From assembly GCA_963923035.1 (NCBI GenBank), contig CAWUKT010000001.1:62001-126000 (forward strand): a stretch of DNA of 64,000 nucleotides, read 5' to 3'. Below are positions 17,695 to 26,698 of this stretch, in pieces. The position numbers and the translations under genes are program-made. The DNA comes from CAWUKT01 sp963923035 (GTDB lineage: Bacteria > Bacteroidota > Bacteroidia > J057 > JADKCL01). Under the pieces are notes generated by a model. That model ran no database searches, was not told where the DNA came from, and saw nothing but the letters and a program-made list of their open reading frames with translations. Every line of letters begins with the position of its first letter. The first letter of the stretch is position 1.

Positions 17695-18264
17695 ATGGCA
17701 ACAGGCGAGCGGATCATCATGGGGGTCGACCCCGGCACGAACCTGACGGGTTACGGCATCATCCGGTGCGAAGGCAACCGGATGGAACTGGTGACCTACG
17801 GTCTGATCGATTTGCGGCGCATCCCTTCCTCCGACCACGGCATGAAGCTGAAGCGCATCTTTGAGCGGACGCTGGGCCTCATCGAGGAATTCCTGCCCGA
17901 CGAATTCGCAATTGAAGCGCCTTTCCACGGAAAAAATGTCCAATCCATGCTGAAACTGGGCCGGGCCCAGGGCGTCGCGATGGCAGCGGCCCTGTACCGG
18001 GACGTCCCGATCCGCGAATATGCCCCCAAGAAGATCAAAATGGCGATCACGGGCAGTGGCGGCGCGAGCAAAGAGCAGGTGGCGCGGATGCTGCAAAAGC
18101 TGCTGAAGTTCGAATTTGACGAAAAGACGACGCTCGACGCGTCCGATGGGTTGGCCGTAGCCGTCTGCCACTTCCTCCAAAAAGGAGCCCCCCAGGCCCC
18201 CAAAAAGGGCAAGGGCGGCGGTTGGGCCTCGTTTATCAAGGACAATCCCAACCGAATCAAATAA
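17695..18264 (+). CDS. ruvC: Crossover junction endodeoxyribonuclease RuvC
   Basis: 189 residues. All four RuvC catalytic acids are recognisable: D12 in GVDPGT, E74 in AIEAPFHGKN, and D148/D151 in LDASDGLAVAVCH (with H159 also typical). RuvC is a dimeric Mg-dependent resolvase that cuts Holliday junctions with RuvAB. It has a short basic C-terminal tail (GKGGGWASFIKDNPNRIK), slightly longer than in E. coli. Single gene between two paralogue arrays; no RuvA/B here. Confidence 0.96.
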   Translation: MATGERIIMGVDPGTNLTGYGIIRCEGNRMELVTYGLIDLRRIPSSDHGMKLKRIFERTLGLIEEFLPDEFAIEAPFHGKNVQSMLKLGRAQGVAMAAALYRDVPIREYAPKKIKMAITGSGGASKEQVARMLQKLLKFEFDEKTTLDASDGLAVAVCHFLQKGAPQAPKKGKGGGWASFIKDNPNRIK

Positions 18265-18384
18265 GAACCAGATTCGTTCATTCCCCCTTTTCCCCGCGAA
18301 CTAAAAATCCCCAAGTGTCACCCACCGCCCTCACTGGCCCCGACAAGGTTTTGAGGTCCACCGATTCAGTGTTATTTTTCGCCC

Positions 18385-20034
18385 ATGGATCGGATCTATA
18401 TCAGATGGCTTGTTATTTGCTTACTCGGAGGCTTTTTTGCCCTGTCTCCTTCATCTTCCCCTGCCCAACTCCTCAGCAAGTTGATTCCTTATGAGGTCGA
18501 CCTGAAGGGAACGCCGGGTCCGGGATACATTTTCACGTCTCCCCGCTCCTCCGTCCTCTACGACGATTTCCCCACCAACCTCATGTTGATGGATTCGGCG
18601 GCCAACCTGATCTGGTTCGCTCCGATGGGCCAGAGTCAATCCGCTCCCTTCTACAACATCACGGCGACCGATTTCAAAGTTCTTTCCGACGGCCGCTTGG
18701 CCTACTGGACGCCGGAGCACCCCCGCTTTTGGTATATCCTGAACCAGGATTTCGAAGTGATGGACTCCGTGACCTGCAACAATTACGAAAGCACCGACGA
18801 GCACGACCTCGATGTCGATGCCGACGGCAACTATATCCTGATTTGCGATACGACCGTCTTCCGCGACGCGAGTGGAATGCTGACCCGGGATTCACTCCAG
18901 GGAAGTACGAGCTGCGCGGTCAGCTACCAGATTGTCCAGGAGGTCGCTCCCGGCGGGCAAACCCTGCGGGAATGGCATTCGCTGGACCACATTGCGCTCA
19001 ACGAGACCGACATCGTCCACTGGGGCAATCCGTCCTGGATGGACCATACCCACATGAACTCGACCCTGCTGGACGGCGATGGCATCATCGTTTCTTCCCG
19101 CAACCTCGGCGAAATCACCCGTTATGACCGGCAAACCGGTCAGGTCACCTGGCGCCTCGGGGGCGTGGGCAATATGTTCACCCTCATCGGCGATTCGGTG
19201 TTCTTTTCCGCCCAACACGACGCCAACCTCACGTCCGAAGGCAACCTATACCTCTTTGACAATGGCACGGCCGGCGCCAAATACGTCGCCCGCTACCTCG
19301 AATACGAGCTAGACACGGTGAATTGGACCGCGACCCTGGTACGGTCCCACGACCACCCGGCGGGCTACCTCAGCAAGTTCATGGGCAATGCGATCCACCT
19401 CTCCAATTACAATGTCATTGTGAATTGGGGCGGGGAAGCGCCCGAAGACAGCATCCGGGAGATCACGGAGTTCGCTCCCAACGGCGACATCGTGATGGAG
19501 ATCAACTACTACGATCCCTTTTTCAGCTATCGGGTCCACAAGGAGCCCCTGCCCTGGGAAATTGAGCGCCCCGAGCTGAACTGTGACAATGGCGCGCAAA
19601 CTTTGTCGGCACCGGCCGGTTATGACCTCTACGAATGGAACACGGGCGATACGTCGCAGACCATCACGGTTTCGGCGCCCGGCACCTACCAGGTTTGGGT
19701 CAACAAAGGCATTGGCTTTTTGTCTTCGGCACCGGTCACGATCACGGATGTGAACGATGTTTGCCTGGCTTTGGCCCGGCCCGAGGAGGTTCGCGGATCG
19801 CTTTCCGTGGCGCCGAATCCCACCCGGGACCGGGTGACGATTGAGGTGCCGGCCGCACTGGCCCGGGGGTGGGAACTCACGGTTTCGGACCCGCTGGGGC
19901 GGATCGTCGCGCAAATGGAAGGCCGGGGCGTCGAAGATGTGGAAATGCAAACCGCCAAGTGGATTCCTGGGGTGTACGTGCTCCGCTTGCAGGGCGAAAA
20001 CCAGCGTTTTGTGGGGAAAGTTGTGCGCTGGTAG
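18385..20034 (+). CDS. Secreted arylsulfotransferase-like protein with T9SS tail, paralogue 1 of 5
   Basis: 549 residues. Signal peptide to about residue 27; a six-bladed beta-propeller-like core with repeated NLMLMDSAANLIWFAP and GDSVFFSAQHDA blades; a ceruloplasmin-free beta-sandwich near 420-460 (YEWNTGDTSQTITVS, GTYQVWVN); and a T9SS type A tail (SVAPNPTRDRVTIEV). The core matches the arylsulfotransferase (ASST) family. H140 (DEHDL), H223 (HTHMN), R239 (SSRN) and H278 (AQHDA) are kept in the array and are candidate equivalents of the three His and one Arg of E. coli AssT. Such enzymes transfer sulfate between phenols without PAPS. Spacing to the next copy is 15 bases. Confidence 0.85.
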   Translation: MDRIYIRWLVICLLGGFFALSPSSSPAQLLSKLIPYEVDLKGTPGPGYIFTSPRSSVLYDDFPTNLMLMDSAANLIWFAPMGQSQSAPFYNITATDFKVLSDGRLAYWTPEHPRFWYILNQDFEVMDSVTCNNYESTDEHDLDVDADGNYILICDTTVFRDASGMLTRDSLQGSTSCAVSYQIVQEVAPGGQTLREWHSLDHIALNETDIVHWGNPSWMDHTHMNSTLLDGDGIIVSSRNLGEITRYDRQTGQVTWRLGGVGNMFTLIGDSVFFSAQHDANLTSEGNLYLFDNGTAGAKYVARYLEYELDTVNWTATLVRSHDHPAGYLSKFMGNAIHLSNYNVIVNWGGEAPEDSIREITEFAPNGDIVMEINYYDPFFSYRVHKEPLPWEIERPELNCDNGAQTLSAPAGYDLYEWNTGDTSQTITVSAPGTYQVWVNKGIGFLSSAPVTITDVNDVCLALARPEEVRGSLSVAPNPTRDRVTIEVPAALARGWELTVSDPLGRIVAQMEGRGVEDVEMQTAKWIPGVYVLRLQGENQRFVGKVVRW

Positions 20035-20049
20035 CAATCATTTGCTTCC

Positions 20050-21699
20050 ATGAGAATACCGAAAAAAGTTTTTGTTGCTGTTTACGTATGGGGAATGCTA
20101 TTGACGGGCTGGCAAATGGCCGGGGCCCAGCGCCCCACTAATTCCGTTCCCTACGAGGTAGACATCCAAGGCACTCCTGGACCAGGCTATATTTTCCTCA
20201 GTCCCCGGGCCGCTGGCATCAACGATTCTGTCCCCACGAACCTCATGCTGATGGATTCGGCCGGCAGTCTGATTTGGTACGCGCCCATCGCCAAAACCGA
20301 GACCGGCCCTTTTGTCCTCAATCCCATTTACGATTTCAAGGTCCTCGAAAATGGCCTGATGACCTATTGGTTGCCCGGGAACAACGATCGGACCTGGTTC
20401 TTGTTGGACAGCCATTTCAACCAGATCGATACCCTCGAATGCACCGGCTTTGACGGCTCCAATGAGCACGATATTTATGTGGACGACCGGGGCCATTATT
20501 TTCTGCTGTGTGACACCGTGGTCACGGTGGATGCGAGTCACCTCCAGACCCGGGATGGCATCCCGGGCAGCGCGAACTGCTCCATGGTATACCAGATTGT
20601 CCAGGAATTGGATCCCCAGCGCAATGTGGTTTCCAATTGGTATACGCTGGACCACATTCCCTTCGAGGATACCTATACCGTCCACTGGGGCAATCCTTCA
20701 TTTCTCGACTATATCCACGTGAATTCCCTGGAGGTGGACGGCGATGGCATCCTCATTTCGTCCCGCCACACCAACGACATCACCCGCTTCAACCGCACGA
20801 CGGGGCAGGTGGAATGGCGGATGGGCGGCAAGGGAAATATGTTCACCTTCATCGGGGACACCACTGGTTTCGGGTCCCAGCACGACGCGAATATTGCGCC
20901 GAACGGCAACCTGTACCTCTTCGACAATGGCTACTTCGGGGGCAGGAATGTGGGGCGCTACATGGAGATGGAATTGGATACCGCGAACATGACTGCGACG
21001 GTCATTCGGACCCACGAGCATCCGGCGGGCTTGGTGAGTTTGGTGATGGGGAATGCGATTTTGTTGGAGAATGGAAATGTGATTGTGAATTGGGGGGGAG
21101 AAGATCCGGAGGAATTTGTGCGGGAGGTGACGGAGTTTGCCCCCAATGGAGACATCGTAATGGAAATCAACCTGGGGAGCAACCACTTCAGTTACCGCGT
21201 CCACAAGCAAGCACTGCCGTGGTCATTGCCCCGGCCGATTCTCAGCTGCGACCAGGCCACCCAAACCTTGACAGCGCCGGCGGGCTATGATTCCTACGAA
21301 TGGAGCACCGGCGATACCAGCCAATCCATCACCGTGACGGCTCCCGGCACCTACCAGGTCTGGGTCAACCAAGGCATTGGCTTCATTTCTTCCGAACCCT
21401 TCGAAATCACCGATCCCAACGCCTTTTGCTTTTCTGTGGGACAAAATGAACCCGAGATTCGCTCCTTGGCCCTTTTCCCCAACCCCACCCAAGACCGATT
21501 TACCCTGGAAATTCCCGCTGTGCTGACCGGAGGCTGGGAATTGACTGTGGCCGATGCGTTTGGGAGGACGGTTCATTCGGAGTCGGGTAAAGGCGCCGCT
21601 GAGGTGGAGGTCAATGGAGAAGATTGGGTGCCCGGGATGTACATGGTTCGCTTGGAGGGAAAAGAAAAGGCATTTTTAGGTAAATTGATGCGTTGGTAA
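20050..21699 (+). CDS. Secreted arylsulfotransferase-like protein with T9SS tail, paralogue 2 of 5
   Basis: 549 residues, same domain order as copy 1: signal peptide ending GWQMAGAQ, ASST-type propeller, a GYDSYEWSTGDTSQSITVT module, and a T9SS tail (LALFPNPTQDRFTLEI). The conserved positions appear as SNEHDIYV, DYIHVNS, ISSRHTN and SQHDANI, so the three His and the Arg remain although the residue two before the second His is Tyr instead of His. The nearly identical length to copy 1 (549) and their position suggest a recent duplication. Substrate unknown. Confidence 0.85.
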   Translation: MRIPKKVFVAVYVWGMLLTGWQMAGAQRPTNSVPYEVDIQGTPGPGYIFLSPRAAGINDSVPTNLMLMDSAGSLIWYAPIAKTETGPFVLNPIYDFKVLENGLMTYWLPGNNDRTWFLLDSHFNQIDTLECTGFDGSNEHDIYVDDRGHYFLLCDTVVTVDASHLQTRDGIPGSANCSMVYQIVQELDPQRNVVSNWYTLDHIPFEDTYTVHWGNPSFLDYIHVNSLEVDGDGILISSRHTNDITRFNRTTGQVEWRMGGKGNMFTFIGDTTGFGSQHDANIAPNGNLYLFDNGYFGGRNVGRYMEMELDTANMTATVIRTHEHPAGLVSLVMGNAILLENGNVIVNWGGEDPEEFVREVTEFAPNGDIVMEINLGSNHFSYRVHKQALPWSLPRPILSCDQATQTLTAPAGYDSYEWSTGDTSQSITVTAPGTYQVWVNQGIGFISSEPFEITDPNAFCFSVGQNEPEIRSLALFPNPTQDRFTLEIPAVLTGGWELTVADAFGRTVHSESGKGAAEVEVNGEDWVPGMYMVRLEGKEKAFLGKLMRW

Positions 21700-21717
21700 G
21701 CAATTCCAGTTGGGGAA

Positions 21718-23355
21718 ATGGCGAAGAAAATACATATCCGGACCTATTTGGGAGCACTCTTTCTCTTCTGGGGAAGTTGGTTGTCCGCCCAATATCCTCC
21801 TGATGTTGTGCCCTACGAAGTGAGCATTTATGGCGAGCCGGCCTCCGGCTGCATGTTCCTTTCGCCGTTTTCGTCTTCCCTTGTGGGCGCCCATCCGCCG
21901 AACCTCATGGTGCTGGATTCCGCTGGCGAGCTGATTTGGTACGCTCCGCTGGGCCCCGACACCGAAATTCCCTATTCCAATCCCAAAGTCACCGATTTCA
22001 AGCCGCTTCCGGACGGCCGCTACGCCTATTGGATTGCGAACAGCCCCGAGACCTGGTACCTCCTGGATGCTGATTTCCAATTGCAGGATTCGATCCGGTG
22101 TCAGGGATTTTCCACGACCGACGACCACGACCTGCTCATGGATGCGGACGGCCGCTTCCACCTGCTGTGTGACAGCATCGAAAACCGGGACCTGAGCCAC
22201 CTCTACAACCGCGACAGCATCCAGGGCCACCCCAATGGGCTGGTCCTCTATCAGATTGTCCAGACCCAGGACGCGGAAGGGCGGGTGCTGAAGAATTGGG
22301 CGGGGATTGACCACCTGCCCTTCGATGAGATGAATATGGAGCACTGGGACAATGGCTACTTCATGGACTATATGCATACCAATTCCTTGTCCCTCGATCC
22401 GAATGGAAAAATGGTCCTGTCCAACCGCAATCTCTGCGAAATCACCGCTTACGATACCGTGAGCGGGGCCGTTCAGTGGCGGATGGGTGGCGAGGGGAAT
22501 GAGTTTACCCTTGAGGGAGACACGGTCTTTTTTGATGCCCAGCACGACGCCAACTTCACGCCGGAGGGGAACCTGTACCTGTTCGACAATGGTACGTTGG
22601 GAGCAAAAGAGATTGGCCGATATGTGGAATATGAAATGGATTGGGACCGGAAGCACGCCCGGCTGGTGCGGGAAATTTTACATCCGGCCTCCCAGCGGAG
22701 CTGGTTCATGGGGAATGCGATTCACCTGCCCAATGACCACGTCATCATCAGCTGGGGCGGTCTGGACAGCGTCGACGCCTATCCCCAGATCACCGAATAC
22801 GACGCCCGTGGCGATGCGGTCATGGACCTCGATTTGAAAAATCCCTTTCTCTCGTACCGCGTCTACAAGGATCCCCGGCCCTGGACCCTGGCCCGGCCCG
22901 CGGTGGAATGTGATCCAATCGGCCAAACATTGACGGCTCCTGCGGGTTATGCCCAATATACCTGGAATACCGGTGAGACGACCCAATCCATTCGGGTGGA
23001 AGCGCCGGGCACCTACCAGGTTTGGGTCAACCAAGGCATTGGTAAAATGTCATCTGAAAAAATATCGATTGCTGATCCAGCCGATTTGTGTGCAGCCTTT
23101 CAAGATTCTCCGACGGAATTTCAGGTCTATCCCCAGCCCTCGGATGCTTCGGTGACGCTGGCCTGGCCAGCTGCTACGGAAGCGGAAGAATGGCGGATAA
23201 GTGTGTTTGACGCGCAGGGAAGCAAGTTGCTCGAACGCTCCGGGATCAATTCGACGTCCATAGAATTGGAGGTCAGAGAATGGACTTCGGGAGTGTATTG
23301 GGTGCGGGTAGAAGGCAATGCGTTGAAGTACACGGGTAAAATTATTCGGAAGTAA
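21718..23355 (+). CDS. Secreted arylsulfotransferase-like protein with T9SS tail, paralogue 3 of 5
   Basis: 545 residues. Signal peptide ending GSWLSAQ. Conserved motifs are TDDHDLLM (the acidic residue before His is Asp rather than Glu), DYMHTNS, LSNRNL and DAQHDANF. A post-catalytic YTWNTGETTQSIRVE module and a T9SS tail (FQVYPQPSDASVTLAW, in which the usual PNP reads PQP) close the protein. The PQP change is a small deviation of the sorting motif. The intergenic gaps of this array are 10-18 bases, consistent with one transcript. Confidence 0.83.
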   Translation: MAKKIHIRTYLGALFLFWGSWLSAQYPPDVVPYEVSIYGEPASGCMFLSPFSSSLVGAHPPNLMVLDSAGELIWYAPLGPDTEIPYSNPKVTDFKPLPDGRYAYWIANSPETWYLLDADFQLQDSIRCQGFSTTDDHDLLMDADGRFHLLCDSIENRDLSHLYNRDSIQGHPNGLVLYQIVQTQDAEGRVLKNWAGIDHLPFDEMNMEHWDNGYFMDYMHTNSLSLDPNGKMVLSNRNLCEITAYDTVSGAVQWRMGGEGNEFTLEGDTVFFDAQHDANFTPEGNLYLFDNGTLGAKEIGRYVEYEMDWDRKHARLVREILHPASQRSWFMGNAIHLPNDHVIISWGGLDSVDAYPQITEYDARGDAVMDLDLKNPFLSYRVYKDPRPWTLARPAVECDPIGQTLTAPAGYAQYTWNTGETTQSIRVEAPGTYQVWVNQGIGKMSSEKISIADPADLCAAFQDSPTEFQVYPQPSDASVTLAWPAATEAEEWRISVFDAQGSKLLERSGINSTSIELEVREWTSGVYWVRVEGNALKYTGKIIRK

Positions 23356-23365
23356 AAAAGACCTG

Positions 23366-24991
23366 ATGCTACGAAATTATCTGTTGACCGCGTTGCTGGC
23401 CATTGGCCTTGGATTGGTAAGTGCCCAACCTCCTTTGGAACCGATTCCCTACGATGTCCAGGTGAATGGCACCCCGGCCCCCGGCTATATTTTCCTTTCA
23501 CCCCGTTCCGACAACATCTCCAATCCCCAGCCTTCTCAACTGATGGTCCTCGATTCTGCGGGAGGCCTGATTTGGTATGCACCTCTAGGAACGGATACCG
23601 AACCGCCCTTCAATGGTCCGCCCATCACCGACTTCAAGATCCTGAAGAATGGCCTCATGACCTATTGGACTGCGAATTATCCTGGGGCTTGGGCGCTGAT
23701 GGACAGCACCTTCAATTATACCGATACCCTGACCTGCCAGGGCATTTTCAGCACCGATGAGCACGACCTCTATGTCGATGACCGCGGGCACTATTTCCTC
23801 ATCTGCGATTCTAGCGATCTTCGCAACGCCAGCAACCTAACCACAGCCAATGGCACCCCCGGTAGCAGCAACTGCGTGGTGGAGCAACAGATCATCCAGG
23901 AATTGGACCCGAACCGCAATGTGGTGTCCGAATGGTATACGCTCGACTACTACGACCTCGAAGACATCAATCCCCTGCACTGGGACAACCCCGCCTTCAT
24001 GGACCATTCCCACGTGAATTCTGTCCAGGTGGCCGATGGATTTGTGACCTTGTCGACCCGAAACATCAATGAAATCACGCGCTACAACCTCCAAACCGGC
24101 GATTTGGTCTGGCGATTTGGGAGCAAGGCAAATGAATTCACCCTCGCGGGAGACACGGCCCTGTTTGCCAGCCAACACGATGCCCGCTATACGCCTGAAG
24201 GCAATCTGTACCTGTTTGACAACGCCCGTTACGGGGAGAGTACCGTGGCCCGCTACGTCGAATACGAGCTGGACACGGCGAACATGACGGCTACCTTGGT
24301 CCGCGAGCACCTGCATCCGGCGGGCAAGGTGAGCTGGTACATGGGCAATGCGATCCACCTCCCCAACGACAATGTCATCGTCAATTGGGGCAGCGAGTTC
24401 TCGCTGGATGGCACCACGAACCTGACCGAGTTTGCCCCGAATGGGGACATTGTCCTGGACCTGAATTTCTCGGGTGGATTTTTCTCTTACCGCGTAGCGA
24501 AGGAGCCTCTGCCCTGGAAATTGGAGCGTCCGGAAATCACCTGTGACGACAACCTGGGTACCCTGAGTGCCCCGGCCGGCTACAATGAATACTATTGGAG
24601 CAATGGCGAAACCACACCGACCATTTCGGTGACGGTCGCGGACACCTACCAGGTCTGGGTCGATTATGGCGTCGGTTACCTCGCCTCCGCCCCCATCATT
24701 GTCCAGGATCCGCAGTCCTTGTGCCTCGCCCTGGAGCGCCCCGAAGCCAAGAATGGCCGCTTGCGCATTTTCCCGAACCCCGTAGAGAACCAATTGCGGG
24801 TAGAACTTCCTCCGGGGAGTGGGAGCTGGGAAATGCAGTTGATCGATGCGGTGGGAAGAGTCGTGCAAAAGAAAAACGGGCGAACTGTTGGGGAGGAATG
24901 GCTGGACCTGACCGAATTGGAAGGGGGAATGTATTATATTGAGGTGAAGAGAGGTGGCCGCTCATACCGGGCCAAGGTCATCCATTTGTGA
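23366..24991 (+). CDS. Secreted arylsulfotransferase-like protein with T9SS tail, paralogue 4 of 5
   Basis: 541 residues. Signal peptide MLRNYLLTALLAIGLGLVSAQ. Conserved positions: STDEHDLYV, DHSHVNS, LSTRNI and ASQHDARY. Post-catalytic YYWSNGETTPTISVT module, then a T9SS tail (RIFPNPVENQLRVEL, MYYIEVKRGG). Catalytic-type residues are complete. The gap to copy 3 is 10 bases. As for all copies, sulfotransferase activity is inferred from the family fold and four conserved residues. Confidence 0.84.
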   Translation: MLRNYLLTALLAIGLGLVSAQPPLEPIPYDVQVNGTPAPGYIFLSPRSDNISNPQPSQLMVLDSAGGLIWYAPLGTDTEPPFNGPPITDFKILKNGLMTYWTANYPGAWALMDSTFNYTDTLTCQGIFSTDEHDLYVDDRGHYFLICDSSDLRNASNLTTANGTPGSSNCVVEQQIIQELDPNRNVVSEWYTLDYYDLEDINPLHWDNPAFMDHSHVNSVQVADGFVTLSTRNINEITRYNLQTGDLVWRFGSKANEFTLAGDTALFASQHDARYTPEGNLYLFDNARYGESTVARYVEYELDTANMTATLVREHLHPAGKVSWYMGNAIHLPNDNVIVNWGSEFSLDGTTNLTEFAPNGDIVLDLNFSGGFFSYRVAKEPLPWKLERPEITCDDNLGTLSAPAGYNEYYWSNGETTPTISVTVADTYQVWVDYGVGYLASAPIIVQDPQSLCLALERPEAKNGRLRIFPNPVENQLRVELPPGSGSWEMQLIDAVGRVVQKKNGRTVGEEWLDLTELEGGMYYIEVKRGGRSYRAKVIHL

Positions 24992-25006
24992 TCTCTTTCC
25001 CTCTAT

Positions 25007-26638
25007 ATGAAACACCTGTGGGTCCTTTCCTGGCTGCTGTTGGTGGGCATTGGGATGCCGACGCTGTCCGCCCAGTACCCTGACCTCGCGGTCCCCTACA
25101 CCGTGGAGCAGACCGGCTCGGTCGCTCCAGGACATATTTTCCTGACCCCACATCCCGTTTTACCTTCGTTCCAGCGTCCCGGCAACCTGATGGTCCTCGA
25201 TTCTGCGGGCAACCTCGTTTGGTTTGCCGCGGTCCCCGATCAGGTCCAAACTACCTATTCGAATTTCTATCCCACCGATTTCAAACCCCTGCCCAACGGC
25301 GGCTATATCTTCTGGGGCATCCTCGGCGGCCGCCAATGGTACCTCCTGAACGACCAATTTGAATTGGTCGATTCGCTGGCGTGTCGGGGCTATTCTATCA
25401 CGAATGCCCACGACATCGTGCAGGACGGCGATCACTTCCTGCTGATGTGTGATACCACGGTCCTGGTGGACGCCAGCCATATCCAAACCACCGATGGCAT
25501 TCCCGGCAGCAGTTCCTGCGCTGTCAGTTACCAGGTGATCCAGGAACAAGATGCGGACCGCCAGGTGGTCGGAGAATGGCATTCCCTTGACCATTTTGCC
25601 TTGGAAGATGTCGGGCGCGAACACTGGACGAATCCCGCGTACATGGACCATACCCACATGAATTCCATCCGTCTGGATGTGCCGGGTCAGGTCCTGATCT
25701 CGTCGCGTTCGTTGAACGAGGTGACGGCCTACGACCGTGCTTCCGGAGCGCTCATCTGGCGGATGGGCGGCCGAGCGAACACCCTGCAATTGCAGGGGGA
25801 CAACCAGTTTTTCAGCGCCCAACACGACTTGCGCCAGGCACCCAATGGCAACTACTATTTGTATGACAACGGCTCATTTGGCGCCCATTATGTGGGGCGC
25901 TACGTCGAATATGACCTCGATCCGGTATCGATGCAGGCCCGCCTCGTGCGGGAAATCCGCCATCCGGAGGGGCTCAGAAGTTCGGCGATGGGCAATGCAG
26001 TCGTCCTGGAGGATGACCACGTGATCGTGGATTGGGGCTGGCTGGAGCCCCGGGAAGGGAAGGCCGAAATCGCCGAATACAATGCGGAGGACCAGCTGGT
26101 GCTGGAAATCGATCTGCAAGACCCGTTTCTGAGTTACCGAGCGGAAAAACAAGTCCTGAGCGCGCCGTTGCCCCGGCCCGAGCTGGTCTGTGACGACACG
26201 GGCAAGACCTTGCGGGCGCCCGATGGCTATGCGTCTTACTGGTGGAATACCGGGGAGACGACGCCTGAAATCACGGTGACGCGCCCTGGAGTTTATCAGG
26301 TTTGGGTGAACCAGGGCATCGGCTATATCTCCTCCGAGGAATACCGCGTCAACCAACTGGACCCGATCTGTTCGGGGGCCATTGTGGATCCGCCTCCGAC
26401 GACCTTTTGGTCGGTGGGGCCTTCGCCTGCATCCGAAGAACTGGAAGTCTATTTCTACGATTCCGAGAGCCAGGGGGGCATGTTGACCATTTTTGATGCG
26501 ACGGGACGGAAGGTCCTGGAGCGGCAAGCCATCCAGGGCGAGTTGGTGCTGGACGTTCGGACCTGGCCGGGGGGATGCTATATCCTGCGCTTGGAAGAGC
26601 CCAATGGGAACCGGTTCCGGAAAGTGTGGATTCAGTGA
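25007..26638 (+). CDS. Secreted arylsulfotransferase-like protein with T9SS tail, paralogue 5 of 5
   Basis: 543 residues. Signal peptide ending GMPTLSAQ. Motifs are NAHDIVQ (the acidic residue before His is Ala), DHTHMNS, ISSRSL and SAQHDLRQ. Post-catalytic YWWNTGETTPEITVT module; the tail (WSVGPSPASEELEVYF, GGCYILRLEE) is a diverged T9SS domain in which PNP reads PSP. It is the most divergent copy of the array, and its first conserved motif lacks the acid seen in copies 1-4. Last gene before the M20 amidohydrolase, 60 bases away. Confidence 0.82.
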   Translation: MKHLWVLSWLLLVGIGMPTLSAQYPDLAVPYTVEQTGSVAPGHIFLTPHPVLPSFQRPGNLMVLDSAGNLVWFAAVPDQVQTTYSNFYPTDFKPLPNGGYIFWGILGGRQWYLLNDQFELVDSLACRGYSITNAHDIVQDGDHFLLMCDTTVLVDASHIQTTDGIPGSSSCAVSYQVIQEQDADRQVVGEWHSLDHFALEDVGREHWTNPAYMDHTHMNSIRLDVPGQVLISSRSLNEVTAYDRASGALIWRMGGRANTLQLQGDNQFFSAQHDLRQAPNGNYYLYDNGSFGAHYVGRYVEYDLDPVSMQARLVREIRHPEGLRSSAMGNAVVLEDDHVIVDWGWLEPREGKAEIAEYNAEDQLVLEIDLQDPFLSYRAEKQVLSAPLPRPELVCDDTGKTLRAPDGYASYWWNTGETTPEITVTRPGVYQVWVNQGIGYISSEEYRVNQLDPICSGAIVDPPPTTFWSVGPSPASEELEVYFYDSESQGGMLTIFDATGRKVLERQAIQGELVLDVRTWPGGCYILRLEEPNGNRFRKVWIQ

Positions 26639-26698
26639 GCGCTGCGGGCTTTTTGGGTACCGTCCATTTTTCCGATATTCGTCCCAAATGATTTCACC

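Noticed and set aside
26634..26690. Terminator after the fifth ASST gene
   Set aside because: GC-rich bases near GAGCGCTGCGGGC followed by T-rich sequence, but no convincing symmetrical stem, so transcription may continue into the M20 gene.
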